64,000 bases of DNA from Desulfovibrio sp. Lineage in GTDB: Bacteria; Desulfobacterota; Desulfovibrionia; Desulfovibrionales; Desulfovibrionaceae. The stretch lies in assembly GCF_014803725.1 (NCBI RefSeq), contig NZ_JAAVBE010000027.1, positions 1 through 64,000 of the forward strand, written 5' to 3'. Each line of letters opens with the position of its first letter. Position 1 is the stretch's first letter. Shown here piece after piece: positions 8,712-21,185 of this stretch. The position numbers and the translations under genes were made by a program. The notes under the pieces are model-generated. The model was not told the origin of the DNA and ran no database searches. It was given only the letters and a program-made list of their open reading frames with translations.

Positions 8712-9929
8712 ATGTCTGTCCTTGCGAAGAATGTGGCCGCCGACCTCGCCAACGCCTCCTGGGTGCGCCGGATGTTCGAGGCCGGCATCCAGCTCAAGGC
8801 CAAGTACGGCCCGGAAAACGTCTATGACTTCAGCCTCGGCAATCCCGACCTGCCCGCGCCCCCGACCGTGCAGCAGGGCCTGCGCGACTTCGCCGAGCAC
8901 GCCGGCGAGCCCTTCGCCTTCGGCTACATGCCGAATGGCGGCTTCCCCTGGCTGCGCGAGAAGCTGGCCGTCCAGCTTTCGGGCGAGCAGGGCGTGAAGC
9001 TGGGCGCCGAGGATGTGATCCTCACCTGCGGCGCGGCGGGCGGGCTCAACGCCTTTTTGCGCGCCGTGCTCGAGCCGGGCGAAAAGGTGCTCACCTTCGC
9101 GCCCTATTTTGTGGAATACGGCTTCTATGTGTCCAACCACGGCGGCACGCTCGAGGCCGTGCCGAGCAAGCCCCAGGACTTCGCGCCCGACCTCGCCGCG
9201 CTGGAGCGCGCCATTGACGAAAAAACGCGCGTGGTGCTCATCAATTCGCCGCACAATCCCACCGGCGCCATCTACAGCCGCGCCGACCTTACGGCGCTGG
9301 CGGCGCTGCTCGAAAACAAGAGCCAGCAATACGGCGGGCCCATCTGGCTCGTGGCGGACGAGCCCTACCGTTTTCTCGCCTATGACGGCGCCGAGGTGCC
9401 CTCGGTGCTGCCGCTCTATCCCTACGCCGTGGCGGTGAGCTCGCTTTCCAAGAACCTGTCGCTGCCCGGGGAGCGCGTGGGCTATGTGGTGCTCGCGCCG
9501 CAGATGCCGGAAAAGGGCGAGCTCATGGCCGCGCTCACCTTCACCAACCGCATCCTCGGCTTCGTGAACCCGCCGGTGGTGGGCCAGCACATCATGGCCG
9601 CCGCCCTCGGCAGCGCCGTGGAGCGCGAGGTCTATGCGGCCCGGCGCACGGCCATGGCCGAAGTGCTGAGCGAAGCGGGCTATGAGTTCTTCATGCCGCG
9701 CGGAGCGTTCTACTTCTTCCCCAAGGCGCCCGGCGGCGACGACGTGGCCTTTGTGGGCCGGCTCATGGAAGAGCGCGTGCTGGCCGTGCCGGGCTCGGGC
9801 TTCGGCTGGCCCGGGCATTTCCGCCTCGCCTTTTGCGTGGATGAAAAGGTCATCCGCGACGCGGCGCCCGGTTTTGCCAAGGCCGCCCAGGCCGTGCGCG
9901 AAGGGAAGGACGAGGGGGCGAAGGCATGA
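8712..9929 (+). CDS. Pyridoxal-phosphate-dependent class I/II aminotransferase
   Basis: 405 aa; NSPHNPTGAIYS, ADEPYRFLAYDG and SSLSKNLSLPGERVGYV PLP-binding motifs. Confidence 0.9.
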   Translation: MSVLAKNVAADLANASWVRRMFEAGIQLKAKYGPENVYDFSLGNPDLPAPPTVQQGLRDFAEHAGEPFAFGYMPNGGFPWLREKLAVQLSGEQGVKLGAEDVILTCGAAGGLNAFLRAVLEPGEKVLTFAPYFVEYGFYVSNHGGTLEAVPSKPQDFAPDLAALERAIDEKTRVVLINSPHNPTGAIYSRADLTALAALLENKSQQYGGPIWLVADEPYRFLAYDGAEVPSVLPLYPYAVAVSSLSKNLSLPGERVGYVVLAPQMPEKGELMAALTFTNRILGFVNPPVVGQHIMAAALGSAVEREVYAARRTAMAEVLSEAGYEFFMPRGAFYFFPKAPGGDDVAFVGRLMEERVLAVPGSGFGWPGHFRLAFCVDEKVIRDAAPGFAKAAQAVREGKDEGAKA

Positions 9930-10399
9930 CGGGCTTGCGCAGATGTGGGCGGCCGGCGCCGCTCTTCGTTCTGGCTTTGGCCGTGCTCGCGCTTGCCCTG
10001 TGGGGCCCCGCCCCCGCCTGCGCGCGCGACGCGGCCCCCATGGCCGCGGATCCCGCGGCCATCAAGTGCCTGCCCGCCCCGGGCGACATCAGCGTGGGGC
10101 AGGCGAAGGATCTGCTCGCCGCTCCTCCGGCCGGCCTTGTCATCCTCGATGTGCGCACCCCGCAGGAGTTCCGCCAGGGGCATCTCCCCGGGGCGCGCAA
10201 CATGGATTTTTTCGGCGGCAGTTTTGAGCGCCAGACCGAGGCGCTTCCCAAGGACGCGCCGGTGCTCCTCTATTGCCGCACCGGCAAGCGCTCGGCCGCT
10301 GCCGCCGAGACCCTGGGCGAGGCGGGCGTAAAACACATCTACCATATGCACCAGGGCATCGAGGCCTGGCAGCAGGCCGGTCTGCCGCTGGAGAAATAG
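9926..10399 (+). CDS. Exported rhodanese-like domain protein
   Basis: Signal peptide, then LVILDVRTPQEFRQGHLPGARNMDFF...VLLYCRTGKRSAAAAETL; 4-nt overlap with aminotransferase. Confidence 0.9.
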   Translation: MTGLRRCGRPAPLFVLALAVLALALWGPAPACARDAAPMAADPAAIKCLPAPGDISVGQAKDLLAAPPAGLVILDVRTPQEFRQGHLPGARNMDFFGGSFERQTEALPKDAPVLLYCRTGKRSAAAAETLGEAGVKHIYHMHQGIEAWQQAGLPLEK

Positions 10400-10454
10400 G
10401 AAGCGGGGGCGGGCGCCCGCCAACGACCCGGAACAGCCCGACTGCCCGGATACG

Positions 10455-10471
10455 CTGGCACGAATGCTGCT
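10455..10471 (+). promoter_or_regulatory. Sigma-54 (RpoN) promoter upstream of flgE
   Basis: CTGGCACGAATGCTGCT: GG-N10-GC spacing, close to TGGCAC-N5-TTGC. Confidence 0.75.
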
Positions 10472-10475
10472 TTAT

Positions 10476-10517
10476 ATGCGGCGGTGAGGAAAAATTTTCC
10501 CCGCCGCCGCATTTTTT
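10476..10517 (+). terminator. Terminator-like hairpin plus T6 in the flgE leader
   Basis: ATGCGGCGG...CCGCCGCAT inverted repeat with inner GGAAAA/TTTTCC pairing, followed by TTTTTT. Confidence 0.7.
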
Positions 10518-10532
10518 CCCGGAGGCAGCAGC

Positions 10533-12047
10533 GTGAACTCGTCGCTCTATATCGGCGCCACCGGCATGAAGGGCCTGGCCCAGGGCATGCAGGTAACGAC
10601 CAACAACCTCGCCAATGTCAGCACCATCGGCTACAAGCAGCAGGGCATCCTCTTTTCGGACATGCTCTCGCAGGGCCAGGCCTGCATGGGCAACTGGTGG
10701 AACGCCCAGGAGGACTCGCGCGTTGCGCTCGGGCAGGTGGGCATGGGGCTCCAGGTGGAGTCCATCCGCACCATGTTCCAGCAGGGCGGCCTCGAGTCGA
10801 GCAATACCGTCACGGACATGGCCATCAACGGCAAGGGCTTCTTCCAGGTGACGGACGACAAGGGCGGCACGTTCTACACGCGCGCGGGCGACTTCAGGCC
10901 CGACAACGAGGGTGTCTGGCGCACGCCCACGGGGCTTGCGCTCATGGGCTACCAGATTGGCGCGGACGGCAGCCGCGGCGAGCTTTCCGCCGTGCAGGTG
11001 GACAGCTTCGCCACCATCCCGGCCAAGACCACCAGCAAGGTGGAGCTGACCCTCAACCTCAATTCCAAGGCGGACAAGAGCACAGGCGGCGAAAATCCGT
11101 ATTTCTCCCTGCTCGACCAGTATGACGGCCGGGGCAGCAAGGTGCTCGCCAACGATGCCTACACCTACAGCCAGCCCATGACCGTCTATGACGCTGAGGG
11201 CAATGCCCGCACGGTCACGGCCTATTTTGACGGCGCGCCTTCCGATTCGCCCAACCGCTACATGGAATTCATCATCGCGGCCGACACCGAGCTCCAGTAC
11301 GACGCGGACGGCAACGCCATCATGCCCAAGCCGGGCGACGGGCTGCTCATGAGCGGCGTGCTCCAGTTCGATTCGGCGGGCAATCTCAAGAGCATGGCCG
11401 CCTTCACCCCCACCACCGAGGGCAGCAAGGATCTCAAGGACTGGGTGCCGGCCAGTCTTTCCGGGGGCCTGCCGCAATTCACGCTCGACGGTGCGCCCAT
11501 GACCCTCGACCTCGGCATCCGCGCATCCGGCGGCTGGCAGAACGCGCCGGCCACCGCGGCGGATGTGGGGAGGGACATGCACCTTCTGCCCACCATGGGC
11601 GAAAGCGCCATTTTGTCCCAGTATCCCACCACGGCCTTCGCGAGCAGCGGGCCCACCAGCACCTACACGCAGGACGGCTACAGCGAGGGCTTTTTGAGCA
11701 ATGTGAGCATCCGCAACGACGGCACGGTGGTGGGGCTCTTCTCCAACAGCCAGAGCATCGATCTGTGGCAGATACCCATCGCCCGCTTCACCAGCGAGGA
11801 CGGCCTGCGCCGCGAGGGCAGCAACCTCTTTTCCGCCACGCCCGAGTCGGGGCAGATGGAGCTCGGCATGGCCGGCACCGAGAATTACGGCACCGTCCAG
11901 GCCTACAATATCGAGCTCTCCAACGTGGACATGGCCACCGAGATGGTCAACATGATCGTCACGCAGCGCGGCTTCCAGTCCAACAGCAAGGTCGTGACCA
12001 CGGCGGACCAGATGCTGCAGAAGGCCATGGAGCTCAAGCGGCAGTAG
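10533..12047 (+). CDS. flgE: Flagellar hook protein FlgE
   Basis: GTG start; MNSSLYIGATGMKGLAQGMQVTTNNLANVSTIGYKQQ N-terminus and C-terminal SNVDMATEMVNMIVTQRGFQSNSKVVTTADQMLQKAMELKR. Confidence 0.93.
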   Translation: MNSSLYIGATGMKGLAQGMQVTTNNLANVSTIGYKQQGILFSDMLSQGQACMGNWWNAQEDSRVALGQVGMGLQVESIRTMFQQGGLESSNTVTDMAINGKGFFQVTDDKGGTFYTRAGDFRPDNEGVWRTPTGLALMGYQIGADGSRGELSAVQVDSFATIPAKTTSKVELTLNLNSKADKSTGGENPYFSLLDQYDGRGSKVLANDAYTYSQPMTVYDAEGNARTVTAYFDGAPSDSPNRYMEFIIAADTELQYDADGNAIMPKPGDGLLMSGVLQFDSAGNLKSMAAFTPTTEGSKDLKDWVPASLSGGLPQFTLDGAPMTLDLGIRASGGWQNAPATAADVGRDMHLLPTMGESAILSQYPTTAFASSGPTSTYTQDGYSEGFLSNVSIRNDGTVVGLFSNSQSIDLWQIPIARFTSEDGLRREGSNLFSATPESGQMELGMAGTENYGTVQAYNIELSNVDMATEMVNMIVTQRGFQSNSKVVTTADQMLQKAMELKRQ

Positions 12048-12295
12048 GGCGCCCGCCTGAAACGCGGCGCCGGCGCTTTTGCCCGGGGAGAAAAATTTTC
12101 CTCCCCAGGGGCGCGTGGTGCGTGCCGCGCTTTCGCGCGGGCCGCGCATGTTTGCCTCGCCTGCGGGCGCCCTTTCCCCCGGGCGTGCTCGCGGGCTGCA
12201 AAATCTTCCCTTTCGCCTTTCCCCATCCCCTTTTTTCCCCCTTCGGCGGCGCCGCGGGCGCCCTTTGGCGTGCCCTGGGGATTTCCCGGAGCCGA

Positions 12296-12324
12296 TTGAC
12301 GCATTGCCTTGCCCGTGCTAGAGT
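12296..12324 (+). promoter_or_regulatory. Sigma-70-like promoter of the atpZ/I-B-E operon
   Basis: TTGACG-17 nt-TAGAGT, 62 nt upstream of ATG 12386. Confidence 0.6.
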
Positions 12325-12385
12325 GCGCGGGAAAGGCACACATGCGGACGGCCTTGTGCCGGGCTTTTCCGGGCGCACCTCCGCC

Positions 12386-12775
12386 ATGCCGGGAGCGCGG
12401 GTGTCCTTCAGGGATATTTTGGGCCAGCAGCGGGACGGCATGCGCGCCATGGCCACCACGGGCGTCATGGGGCTGCACCTCGTGAGCGGGCCGCTGGTGG
12501 GCTTCGCCATCGGCTACGGGCTGGATGCCTGGCTCGGCACGAGCCCCTGGTGCAAGATCATTTTTCTGCTGGTGGGCATTGGCGCGGGCTTTCTCAATGT
12601 CTACCGCGACACGCAGGAGCTCTTGCGCAAGCTCGAGAAGGAAAGCCGCCGCGGGCGCCCGGGGGCGCCGTTGGCGGCTCCGGGAGGCGATCCCGCCGGA
12701 GCCCGGGCCGCGCCCAAAGGCGCGCATGAGGCCCCGGCGAAGGCCGGGTCCAAGGGCACGGACGGAGGGAAATGA
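12386..12775 (+). CDS. AtpZ/AtpI family F0-associated protein
   Basis: Two-TM AtpZ-type sequence (GLHLVSGPLVGFAIGYGLDAWLGTSPWCKIIFLLVGIGAGFLNVYRD) ahead of atpB. Confidence 0.8.
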   Translation: MPGARVSFRDILGQQRDGMRAMATTGVMGLHLVSGPLVGFAIGYGLDAWLGTSPWCKIIFLLVGIGAGFLNVYRDTQELLRKLEKESRRGRPGAPLAAPGGDPAGARAAPKGAHEAPAKAGSKGTDGGK

Positions 12776-13242
12776 GCCGCACCAAGTTCCAGCCCCTCGC
12801 AGCCCTCCATGCGGCGCTGGACGCGTGGCTCTGGCGCCGGGGCATCCGCCAGCCGGCCATCCGCGGCCTGTTGTGCTTCGAGGCCGCTGCCTGCGCCCTC
12901 GCGCTGGCGGCCGGGGCAGCGCTTCTGGTGGTGACGCCGCTGCTCTTGTGGTTCGGCGCGGGGCTGGCCGGCATGGCCTGGGTGTTTTGGGGCTGGGCGC
13001 GCTTTTTCTCTCGCGGCGCCGGGAGCGTGCAGCCCGGGGCGCTCATGGGCGCGCTGTTGCGCTGGGGCTGCCGGATGCTGGTGTTCGCCCTGGCCCTGTA
13101 CGGGGCGCTGCGCCTGGGCGCTTCGCCCATCGCTCTCGCGGCGGGCGTGGCCTTCGGGGTGGCGGTCGGCTTTGCCGGCTATGCGCTCCTTACGCGCAGC
13201 CCCGGGGCTCGCGGCAGCGGGGCAGGCGGCACGGGGGCCTGA
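12772..13242 (+). CDS. atpI: ATP synthase subunit I-like membrane protein
   Basis: Four-TM 156 aa protein between atpZ-like and atpB; 4-nt overlap with previous ORF. Confidence 0.65.
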   Translation: MSRTKFQPLAALHAALDAWLWRRGIRQPAIRGLLCFEAAACALALAAGAALLVVTPLLLWFGAGLAGMAWVFWGWARFFSRGAGSVQPGALMGALLRWGCRMLVFALALYGALRLGASPIALAAGVAFGVAVGFAGYALLTRSPGARGSGAGGTGA

Positions 13243-13338
13243 GAACCCCGGCGCACAGATTTTTCAGGCATGGTCACGGGCGCGGGCGCTTCCGCGCTGT
13301 TCCAGGAATGGCCGCACAGGCCGACGAGGAGGCTCATC

Positions 13339-14043
13339 ATGGCAGGCAGTTTGCCGGAACCGGTATTGCTCTCCACCTTTCTCGGGATGGATGAAATCAC
13401 CATCGGCGGCCAGCTCGTACCCTTCAAGCACGTCTTTTATTCCTGGCTGTGCATGGCCGTGCTCTTCGGCGTGGCCCTCATCCTGCGCCGGCGCCTGACC
13501 CTGGTGCCCGGGGGCCTGCAAAACTTCTTCGAGGCGGTCATCGACACCACGGAGCGATTTATCTGCTCCTCCATGGGCGAGGTGGGCAAGAAATATGTGC
13601 CCCTGCTCGCCGGCATGCTCATCTACATCTTCGGCATGAACATCCTGGGGCTCATCCCGGGCTGCGACGCGCCCACCGCCAACCTGAACACCACGGCGTG
13701 CATGGCGATCTTCGTCTTCTTCTACTACAACTGGGTGGGCCTCGCGCGCTGGAAGGCGCACTATATCAACCAGTTCCTCGGGCCCTCCAAGTTCCTCATC
13801 CCGCTCATGTTCCCGCTCGAGATCGTCTCGCACCTCTCGCGGCCGGTGTCGCTTTCCCTGCGACTTTTCGGCAACATCCGCGGCGAGGAGATCGTCATCA
13901 TCCTGTTCTTCATCATGGCGCCGCTGCTCGGCACCCTGCCCATCTACGGGCTCTTCCTGCTCGGCAAGTGCATGCAGGCCTTCGTGTTCTTCATGCTGAC
14001 CATGTTCTACATCGCAAGCGCCCTTGAAGGGCCCGAGCACTAG
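13339..14043 (+). CDS. atpB: F0F1 ATP synthase subunit a
   Basis: [50 protein letters not shown] signature of subunit a. Confidence 0.95.
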   Translation: MAGSLPEPVLLSTFLGMDEITIGGQLVPFKHVFYSWLCMAVLFGVALILRRRLTLVPGGLQNFFEAVIDTTERFICSSMGEVGKKYVPLLAGMLIYIFGMNILGLIPGCDAPTANLNTTACMAIFVFFYYNWVGLARWKAHYINQFLGPSKFLIPLMFPLEIVSHLSRPVSLSLRLFGNIRGEEIVIILFFIMAPLLGTLPIYGLFLLGKCMQAFVFFMLTMFYIASALEGPEH

Positions 14044-14436
<393 letters not shown>

Positions 14437-14591
14437 CCGTTTCCGCCGCCATGCGGGGCCGGGCCATCCGGCCTCGCGGCGGCATGGGGGCCGTGGCCCG
14501 CGTACGCGCACGCCCGGCCGCTTCCCGCCTTGGGCCGGGGCGCGCCTCCCCGCGGGCTCCGGGTAGAGATTGCCCCCCATGCGGAGGCGCA

Positions 14592-14894
14592 ATGCCTGAA
14601 TTTTCCCTCCTCATCGCCCTGCTTGCCCTGTGGCTCGCGGCTGCCTGTGCGGCGGCCGGGGCCATCAACTTCTTTTGGGAGACGGGCTTCCGCCGCGCCT
14701 TCGGCTACGGCGCCTTCATTTCCGGCGTGTTCCTGCTGTTCTGGGCGAGCGGCCTGTGGGAGGGCGCCTCGCGCCATTCGTGGGGCGTGCTCGGGCCGGC
14801 CTTTTTGCTCATGCTGGTGCTGGCGTGGCTCGCCATACAGGTGGGCTTGCGCCTCTGGCGCTGGCGGGAGCGTCGGCGGAGCCCTCGGGAGTGA
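14592..14894 (+). CDS. Small membrane protein (three predicted TM helices)
   Basis: MPEFSLLIALLALWLAAACAAAGAINFFWETGFRRAFGYGAFISGVFLLFWASGLWEG... Confidence 0.6.
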   Translation: MPEFSLLIALLALWLAAACAAAGAINFFWETGFRRAFGYGAFISGVFLLFWASGLWEGASRHSWGVLGPAFLLMLVLAWLAIQVGLRLWRWRERRRSPRE

Positions 14895-15093
14895 AAGCCC
14901 GGGCGTCCGCTGCAGCGTTCACGTGCAAACCCGGTGCAAAAGGATGTTTTGTAAAAGGCATCTTTGGAAGAATGCCCTTCTGGCCGGGTATTGCCCGGGA
15001 AAGTTAATGAAAATCCCCGTTTTCAGCATATCATAGAAAATCAGGACAGTATAAATATTCGTGAACCACTGGCGCTTATCTTAGAAATCTGCC

Positions 15094-15702
15094 ATGCAGC
15101 CGGAAGTGTTCCTCCAGGGGCTGATGCTTGGCCTGGCGTATGCGGCCCCCATCGGAATCCAGAATATGTTTGTCATCAACGCTGCGATGACCATGCAGCG
15201 GCGCAGGGCATTCGTATGCAGCCTGATAGTTGCATTCTTCGATTGCACGTTGGCTTTGGCATGTTTTTTCGGCGTTGGAACTTTCATTGACATATACCCG
15301 GCCGTAAAAACCTCAATAATGATCGTCGGGGGAATAGTACTGGTTTACATGGGCGGCAAAATGCTGTTCACAGCACATGTGCACGGCAGTACAACAGAGA
15401 TTTTTGCCCCAAAGTTTATAACCCTGATATGGACCGCATTTGTGTTGACCTGGTTCAATCCGCAGGCGGTCATCGACGGAACAATGATGTTGGGCGCAAT
15501 GTATGCAAGCTTTGCGGCAAATCAGCGTTTTCCATTTATTATCGGGATGTGTGCCGCGTCCTTGTTGTGGTTTGCAGTGCTCGTAACAATAATATCGATA
15601 TTTAAATCTCATATTTCCGGGAAGGTTCTTCGGTATATTAATGTCCTCTGCGGCGGTATTATCCTGCTTTTTGGGGCAAGATTGATTTTCAGGGCAATAT
15701 GA
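15094..15702 (+). CDS. LysE/ArgO-family amino acid exporter
   Basis: 202 aa, six TM helices, GLAYAAPIGIQNMFVINAAM and TWFNPQAVIDG motifs; lower GC than neighbours. Confidence 0.85.
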   Translation: MQPEVFLQGLMLGLAYAAPIGIQNMFVINAAMTMQRRRAFVCSLIVAFFDCTLALACFFGVGTFIDIYPAVKTSIMIVGGIVLVYMGGKMLFTAHVHGSTTEIFAPKFITLIWTAFVLTWFNPQAVIDGTMMLGAMYASFAANQRFPFIIGMCAASLLWFAVLVTIISIFKSHISGKVLRYINVLCGGIILLFGARLIFRAI

Positions 15703-15732
15703 CCCGCCCATGGCGGGGCATCGGGCGTGAAA

Positions 15733-15759
15733 GGCGCCGGCTATGGTTTTTCCGGCGCC
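15733..15759. terminator. Possible bidirectional terminator between lysE-like and sppA genes
   Basis: GGCGCCGG/CCGGCGCC 8-bp stem with T-rich loop between convergent genes. Confidence 0.4.
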
Positions 15760-15797
15760 AGCGGTGATTTTGTCAGGCGCGCTCCAAAGCCTCGCAC

Positions 15798-16869
15798 TTA
15801 CATCTGGTACAGGAAGGCCGGCGCGAGGCCCCGTTCCACCAGATGCGCGGCGCCCGCAAGCTCCAGCGCATCCGAAAGGCCCAGGGCTTCCGTTGCGGCG
15901 CCGAGCAGGCGCCTGAGCAGCGAGGCCGGGGCCTGATCCTTCTTGCGCAGCAGAGGCCGCGTGGCCGGGACGCCAGTTTTCTCCGCCAGCCAGTCGAGGG
16001 CCGCGTCCTGGCCGCCCATGGCGTCCACAAGGCCCAGCGTTTTCGCCTCCTGCCCGGTGAAGATCTTGCCGTCCGCGAGCTTCAGGGCCTGTTCGCGCTC
16101 CATGTGCCGCCCCTTGGCCACGATGGCCACGAACTGCTCGTGCATGTCCATGAGCACATGCTCGAGATAGGCACGGTCCTTGGGCGTGAGCGGATGCAGG
16201 TAGGAGGCCGCGTCCTTGTAGGGCGCCGTCACCAGGGTTTCCTGCCCCACGCCCACCTTGTCCATGAGGCCCTGAAGTTGCGGGATGTCCATGCGCACGC
16301 CGATGGAGCCCGTGACCGTGGACGGGTTGGCGTAGATGCGCGCCCCGGCCATGCTGACCATGAGGCCGCCCGAGGCCGCGGTGGCGCCCATGCTCACAAC
16401 AACGGGGACCTTGCGGGCAAGGCGCTCCAGCGCGGCGTAGATTTCCTGCGAGGCCGCGGCCCCACCGCCGGGCGAGTCCACGCGCAAGAGCACGCCCTTC
16501 ACCCGCTCGTCCTGCTCCAGCTGGCGCACCCAGGCGAGAGTGGGCGCCGGGTCGAGGATGGGGCCGCGCACGGTGACGAGGGCCAGGCGTTCGCCCGGTG
16601 CGGGCAGCGCGGCAAGCCGCCCGACGGCGGCGGCAACCACCAGCGCGAGCACCAGAAGGCCCCAGAAGAGCACGGGATGCCGCTTGCGAAAGGGCGGCCG
16701 CAGGAAGGCGCGCCATACGGATGCCGGGATGCGGCTAAGCGGGCAGCCGCCACAACCACTGTCAGCCTCACGCCGGGGGCCGGCGGCTTCGAGGGTGAAG
16801 TCAGGCGAGCCGCCGGGCGCGCCACTGGTCTGGCCGCCGGGCGTTGGGGCAGCGTCGTGAGGTGCGGTA

Positions 16870-16877
<8 letters not shown>
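15798..16877 (-). CDS. sppA: Signal peptide peptidase SppA (S49 family)
   Basis: GVLLRVDSPGGGAAASQEIYAALERLA...VVVSMGATAASGGLMVSMAGARIYANPSTVTGSIGV. Confidence 0.92.
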
Positions 16878-18623
<1,746 letters not shown>

Positions 18624-18627
<4 letters not shown>

Positions 18628-19268
18628 GGATTGTAGGCCACCCCGAGGATGCGCACCGGCTCCCCGTCCAGCGCGGTGAGCGCGTGGGGGACGATGGAAT
18701 TGTAATAGACGGTCTCGCCGGGGGAGAGCTCGTAGCTTTCGCGGCCGTAGCGCAGCCTGAGGCGGCCGGCCAGCACGAGGATGAATTCCTCGCCCTGATG
18801 CGAGGAGAGGTGCGGCTCCTCGCCTTCCGCCGGCGGGAAGAATTCCACGCAAAAAGGCTCCATGTTGCGGTCGCTCTTGCCCTTGCCCAGCACCTGATAG
18901 ATGTAGCCGGGCCGGCGCATGTCCGCGGCCGGTTCCGCGCTGCCGTCAGCGTGCGGGGCGCTCGCGGCTTCCTGCGGCGCCGCCATGTGGCGCCCGTCGG
19001 GAAAACCCTCGATGCGGGCTCTGACAGGATCGGCCGATTCCTCGCCGTCGAGAAAGGTGCCGAGGCGCACGTCAAGGGCGCGGGCCACCTTTTGCAGGGT
19101 GCCGATGGGCGGATACACGGCGCCGTTTTCGAGGCCTTCCAGAAAGGCCGGGGAGAGGTTGGTGGTCTCGGCGAGGGCGGAAAGATCCATGCCGCGCGCT
19201 TCCCTGAAGGCGCGGACGCGGCCGCCGACGGCATTGTCCCGCCTGGGCGGGGGGGCTGTGCCGGGCAT
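18624..19268 (-). CDS. XRE-type regulator with C-terminal cupin domain
   Basis: N-terminal HTH (GRVRAFREARGMDLSALAETTNLSPAFLEGLENG), C-terminal cupin (GEEFILVLAGRLRLRYGRESYELSPGETVYYNSIVPHAL). Confidence 0.9.
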
Positions 19269-19511
19269 TCGGTCTCCTTGGAAAAAGGGGAAAAGCGGGA
19301 ACCGGCTTCGTGCCCGAAACCGGAGTATCGGGCACTATAGCGGCAAGCGCGCGGCGAGGCAAGCGCGGGCGGGGGAGGGCGCCCGGACCACGGGGAGCCC
19401 CCGGGCGCACATCCCGGCCATTTCCGGCGGGCGCCCCTTGCCATCCACGCAAGACAATGCCACTCTCTGCGGAGCGGGCGCACGCCCCGCATCCCCACGC
19501 CCCGCACCGCC

Positions 19512-21080
19512 ATGCAAAAACCAACGCCCACGCTGGCGCGCCGTTACGGCTTCAAACTTTTGGCCAACATGGCCTCCGTTCCGGTCTACCTCGCCATGGA
19601 GGCCATCCTGCCGCGCGCCCTCGGGCCGCAGATGTACGGCAACTACAGCTTTGCCACCAATCTTTTCCAGCAGCTCTCGGGCTTTCTCGACATGGGCACC
19701 TCCACCTGTTTTTACAATGCCCTGTCGCGCCGCCGGGACGAGACGGCACTGGCCGGCTTTTACCTGCGCGTGAGCCTCGCCGTGGCCGTGGTGAGCGGCC
19801 TCTGCGCCCTGCTCATGCTCTGGCCGCCCGTGGGGGGCCTGCTCATGCCCGGGGTGCCGCTCTGGCTCGCGCCGCTGGCCGCGCTCTGGGCTTTTCTGAC
19901 ATGGTGGGGGCGCGTTTTGCGCTCCATGAACGACGCCCTCGGCGCCACCATCCCGTCGGAGCTCGCGCGCACCGTTATCTCGCTCCTCGCCGTGGGCCTG
20001 CTCGGCGTGCTCTTCTGGGGCAACTGGCTCACCATCGGGAGCCTCTTCGCGCAGCAATACCTCATGCTCGGCGCCACGGCTCTGGCCTTCTGGCTGGTGA
20101 GCCGCCGCCACTGGGAGGAGCGCGGCGTGCCCCTGCGCCTCAGGCCCGACAAGGCCCAGATGCGCGCCTATGGCCGCGAATTTTTCGATTACAGCCACCC
20201 GCTCTTCGTGCAGGCCCTGCTCTCCTTTTTCATGCTCACGGCCGAGCGCTGGCTGCTCCAGTGGTTCGACGGCAGCGCCCAGCAGGGCTTTTTTGCGCTG
20301 TCGCAAAAGGTGAGCATGGCCTGCTTCCTCTTTGTCTCGGCCATGACGCCGCTCGTCATGCGCGAGCTCTCCATCGCCTGGGGCGAGAAGGATGTCAGGG
20401 CCATGGGGCGCCTGCTTACGCGCTTCGCGCCGCTGCTCTATGCAGTGGCCGCCTATTTCTCCTGCTTTACCCTCGCCGAGGGCGCGGCGCTGGTGGATTT
20501 TTTTGGGGGCGCGGAATTTGCGGCCGCGCTCTTGCCGGTGCAGATCATGGCGCTCTATCCGCTGCACCAGGCCTATGGCCAGCTTGCGGGCTCGGTGTTC
20601 CACGCCACGGGGCGCACGCGCGTTTTGCGCAACATGGCGGCGCTGGAGTGCGTCTACGGCTTCGCGACCGCGTGGTTCCTGCTGGCCCCGTCGCATCTCG
20701 GCGGCCTCAACCTCGGGGCCACGGGCCTCGCCGTCAAGACCGTGGCCGTGCAGTGCGTGACCGTGAATGTCTATCTCTGGCTGGCCTCGCGCTTCATCCC
20801 CTTTGATTTCTGGCGCAACGCCGCCCATCAGGTGCTGTGCGTGGCCGCCCTGCTGGCGCTGGCCTTCGGCGCGCGCGAGGCCACGTCTTCGCTGGCGGCG
20901 CTGCTCGGTGGCACCGGGAGCGGCCCGCTGGACGGCATCGCCCGCTTCGTCCTCTCCGGGGTGGTCTATACCTTTCTCACCGGCGGGCTCTGCCTCTTGG
21001 CGCCCGGCCTGCTCGGCCTCACGCGGCGCGAGCTCGCCGAGCTCGTGGTGCGCTTCCGCATAGCCGTGCTCAGGCGTTGA
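19512..21080 (+). CDS. Polysaccharide biosynthesis / Wzx-like flippase (MATE/MVF fold)
   Basis: 522 aa, ~12-14 TM helices with N-terminal RYGFKLLANMASVPVYLAMEAILPRALGPQMYGNYSFA. Confidence 0.8.
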   Translation: MQKPTPTLARRYGFKLLANMASVPVYLAMEAILPRALGPQMYGNYSFATNLFQQLSGFLDMGTSTCFYNALSRRRDETALAGFYLRVSLAVAVVSGLCALLMLWPPVGGLLMPGVPLWLAPLAALWAFLTWWGRVLRSMNDALGATIPSELARTVISLLAVGLLGVLFWGNWLTIGSLFAQQYLMLGATALAFWLVSRRHWEERGVPLRLRPDKAQMRAYGREFFDYSHPLFVQALLSFFMLTAERWLLQWFDGSAQQGFFALSQKVSMACFLFVSAMTPLVMRELSIAWGEKDVRAMGRLLTRFAPLLYAVAAYFSCFTLAEGAALVDFFGGAEFAAALLPVQIMALYPLHQAYGQLAGSVFHATGRTRVLRNMAALECVYGFATAWFLLAPSHLGGLNLGATGLAVKTVAVQCVTVNVYLWLASRFIPFDFWRNAAHQVLCVAALLALAFGAREATSSLAALLGGTGSGPLDGIARFVLSGVVYTFLTGGLCLLAPGLLGLTRRELAELVVRFRIAVLRR

Positions 21081-21185
21081 GGCCGGCCTTTCCGGGATGC
21101 CGGCCGCTTGCAATCCCCCCTGCCAAGGCTTAGGATGCGGGTTCGGGCAGCGCTTGCGGCGTGGCCCCGGAACCCGGGAGACAGC

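Noticed and set aside
10140-12149. 669-aa minus ORF over flgE
   Set aside because: Antisense shadow; flgE sense frame is clear.
21061-21185. TPP riboswitch upstream of thiS
   Set aside because: Conserved core sequences not present by inspection.
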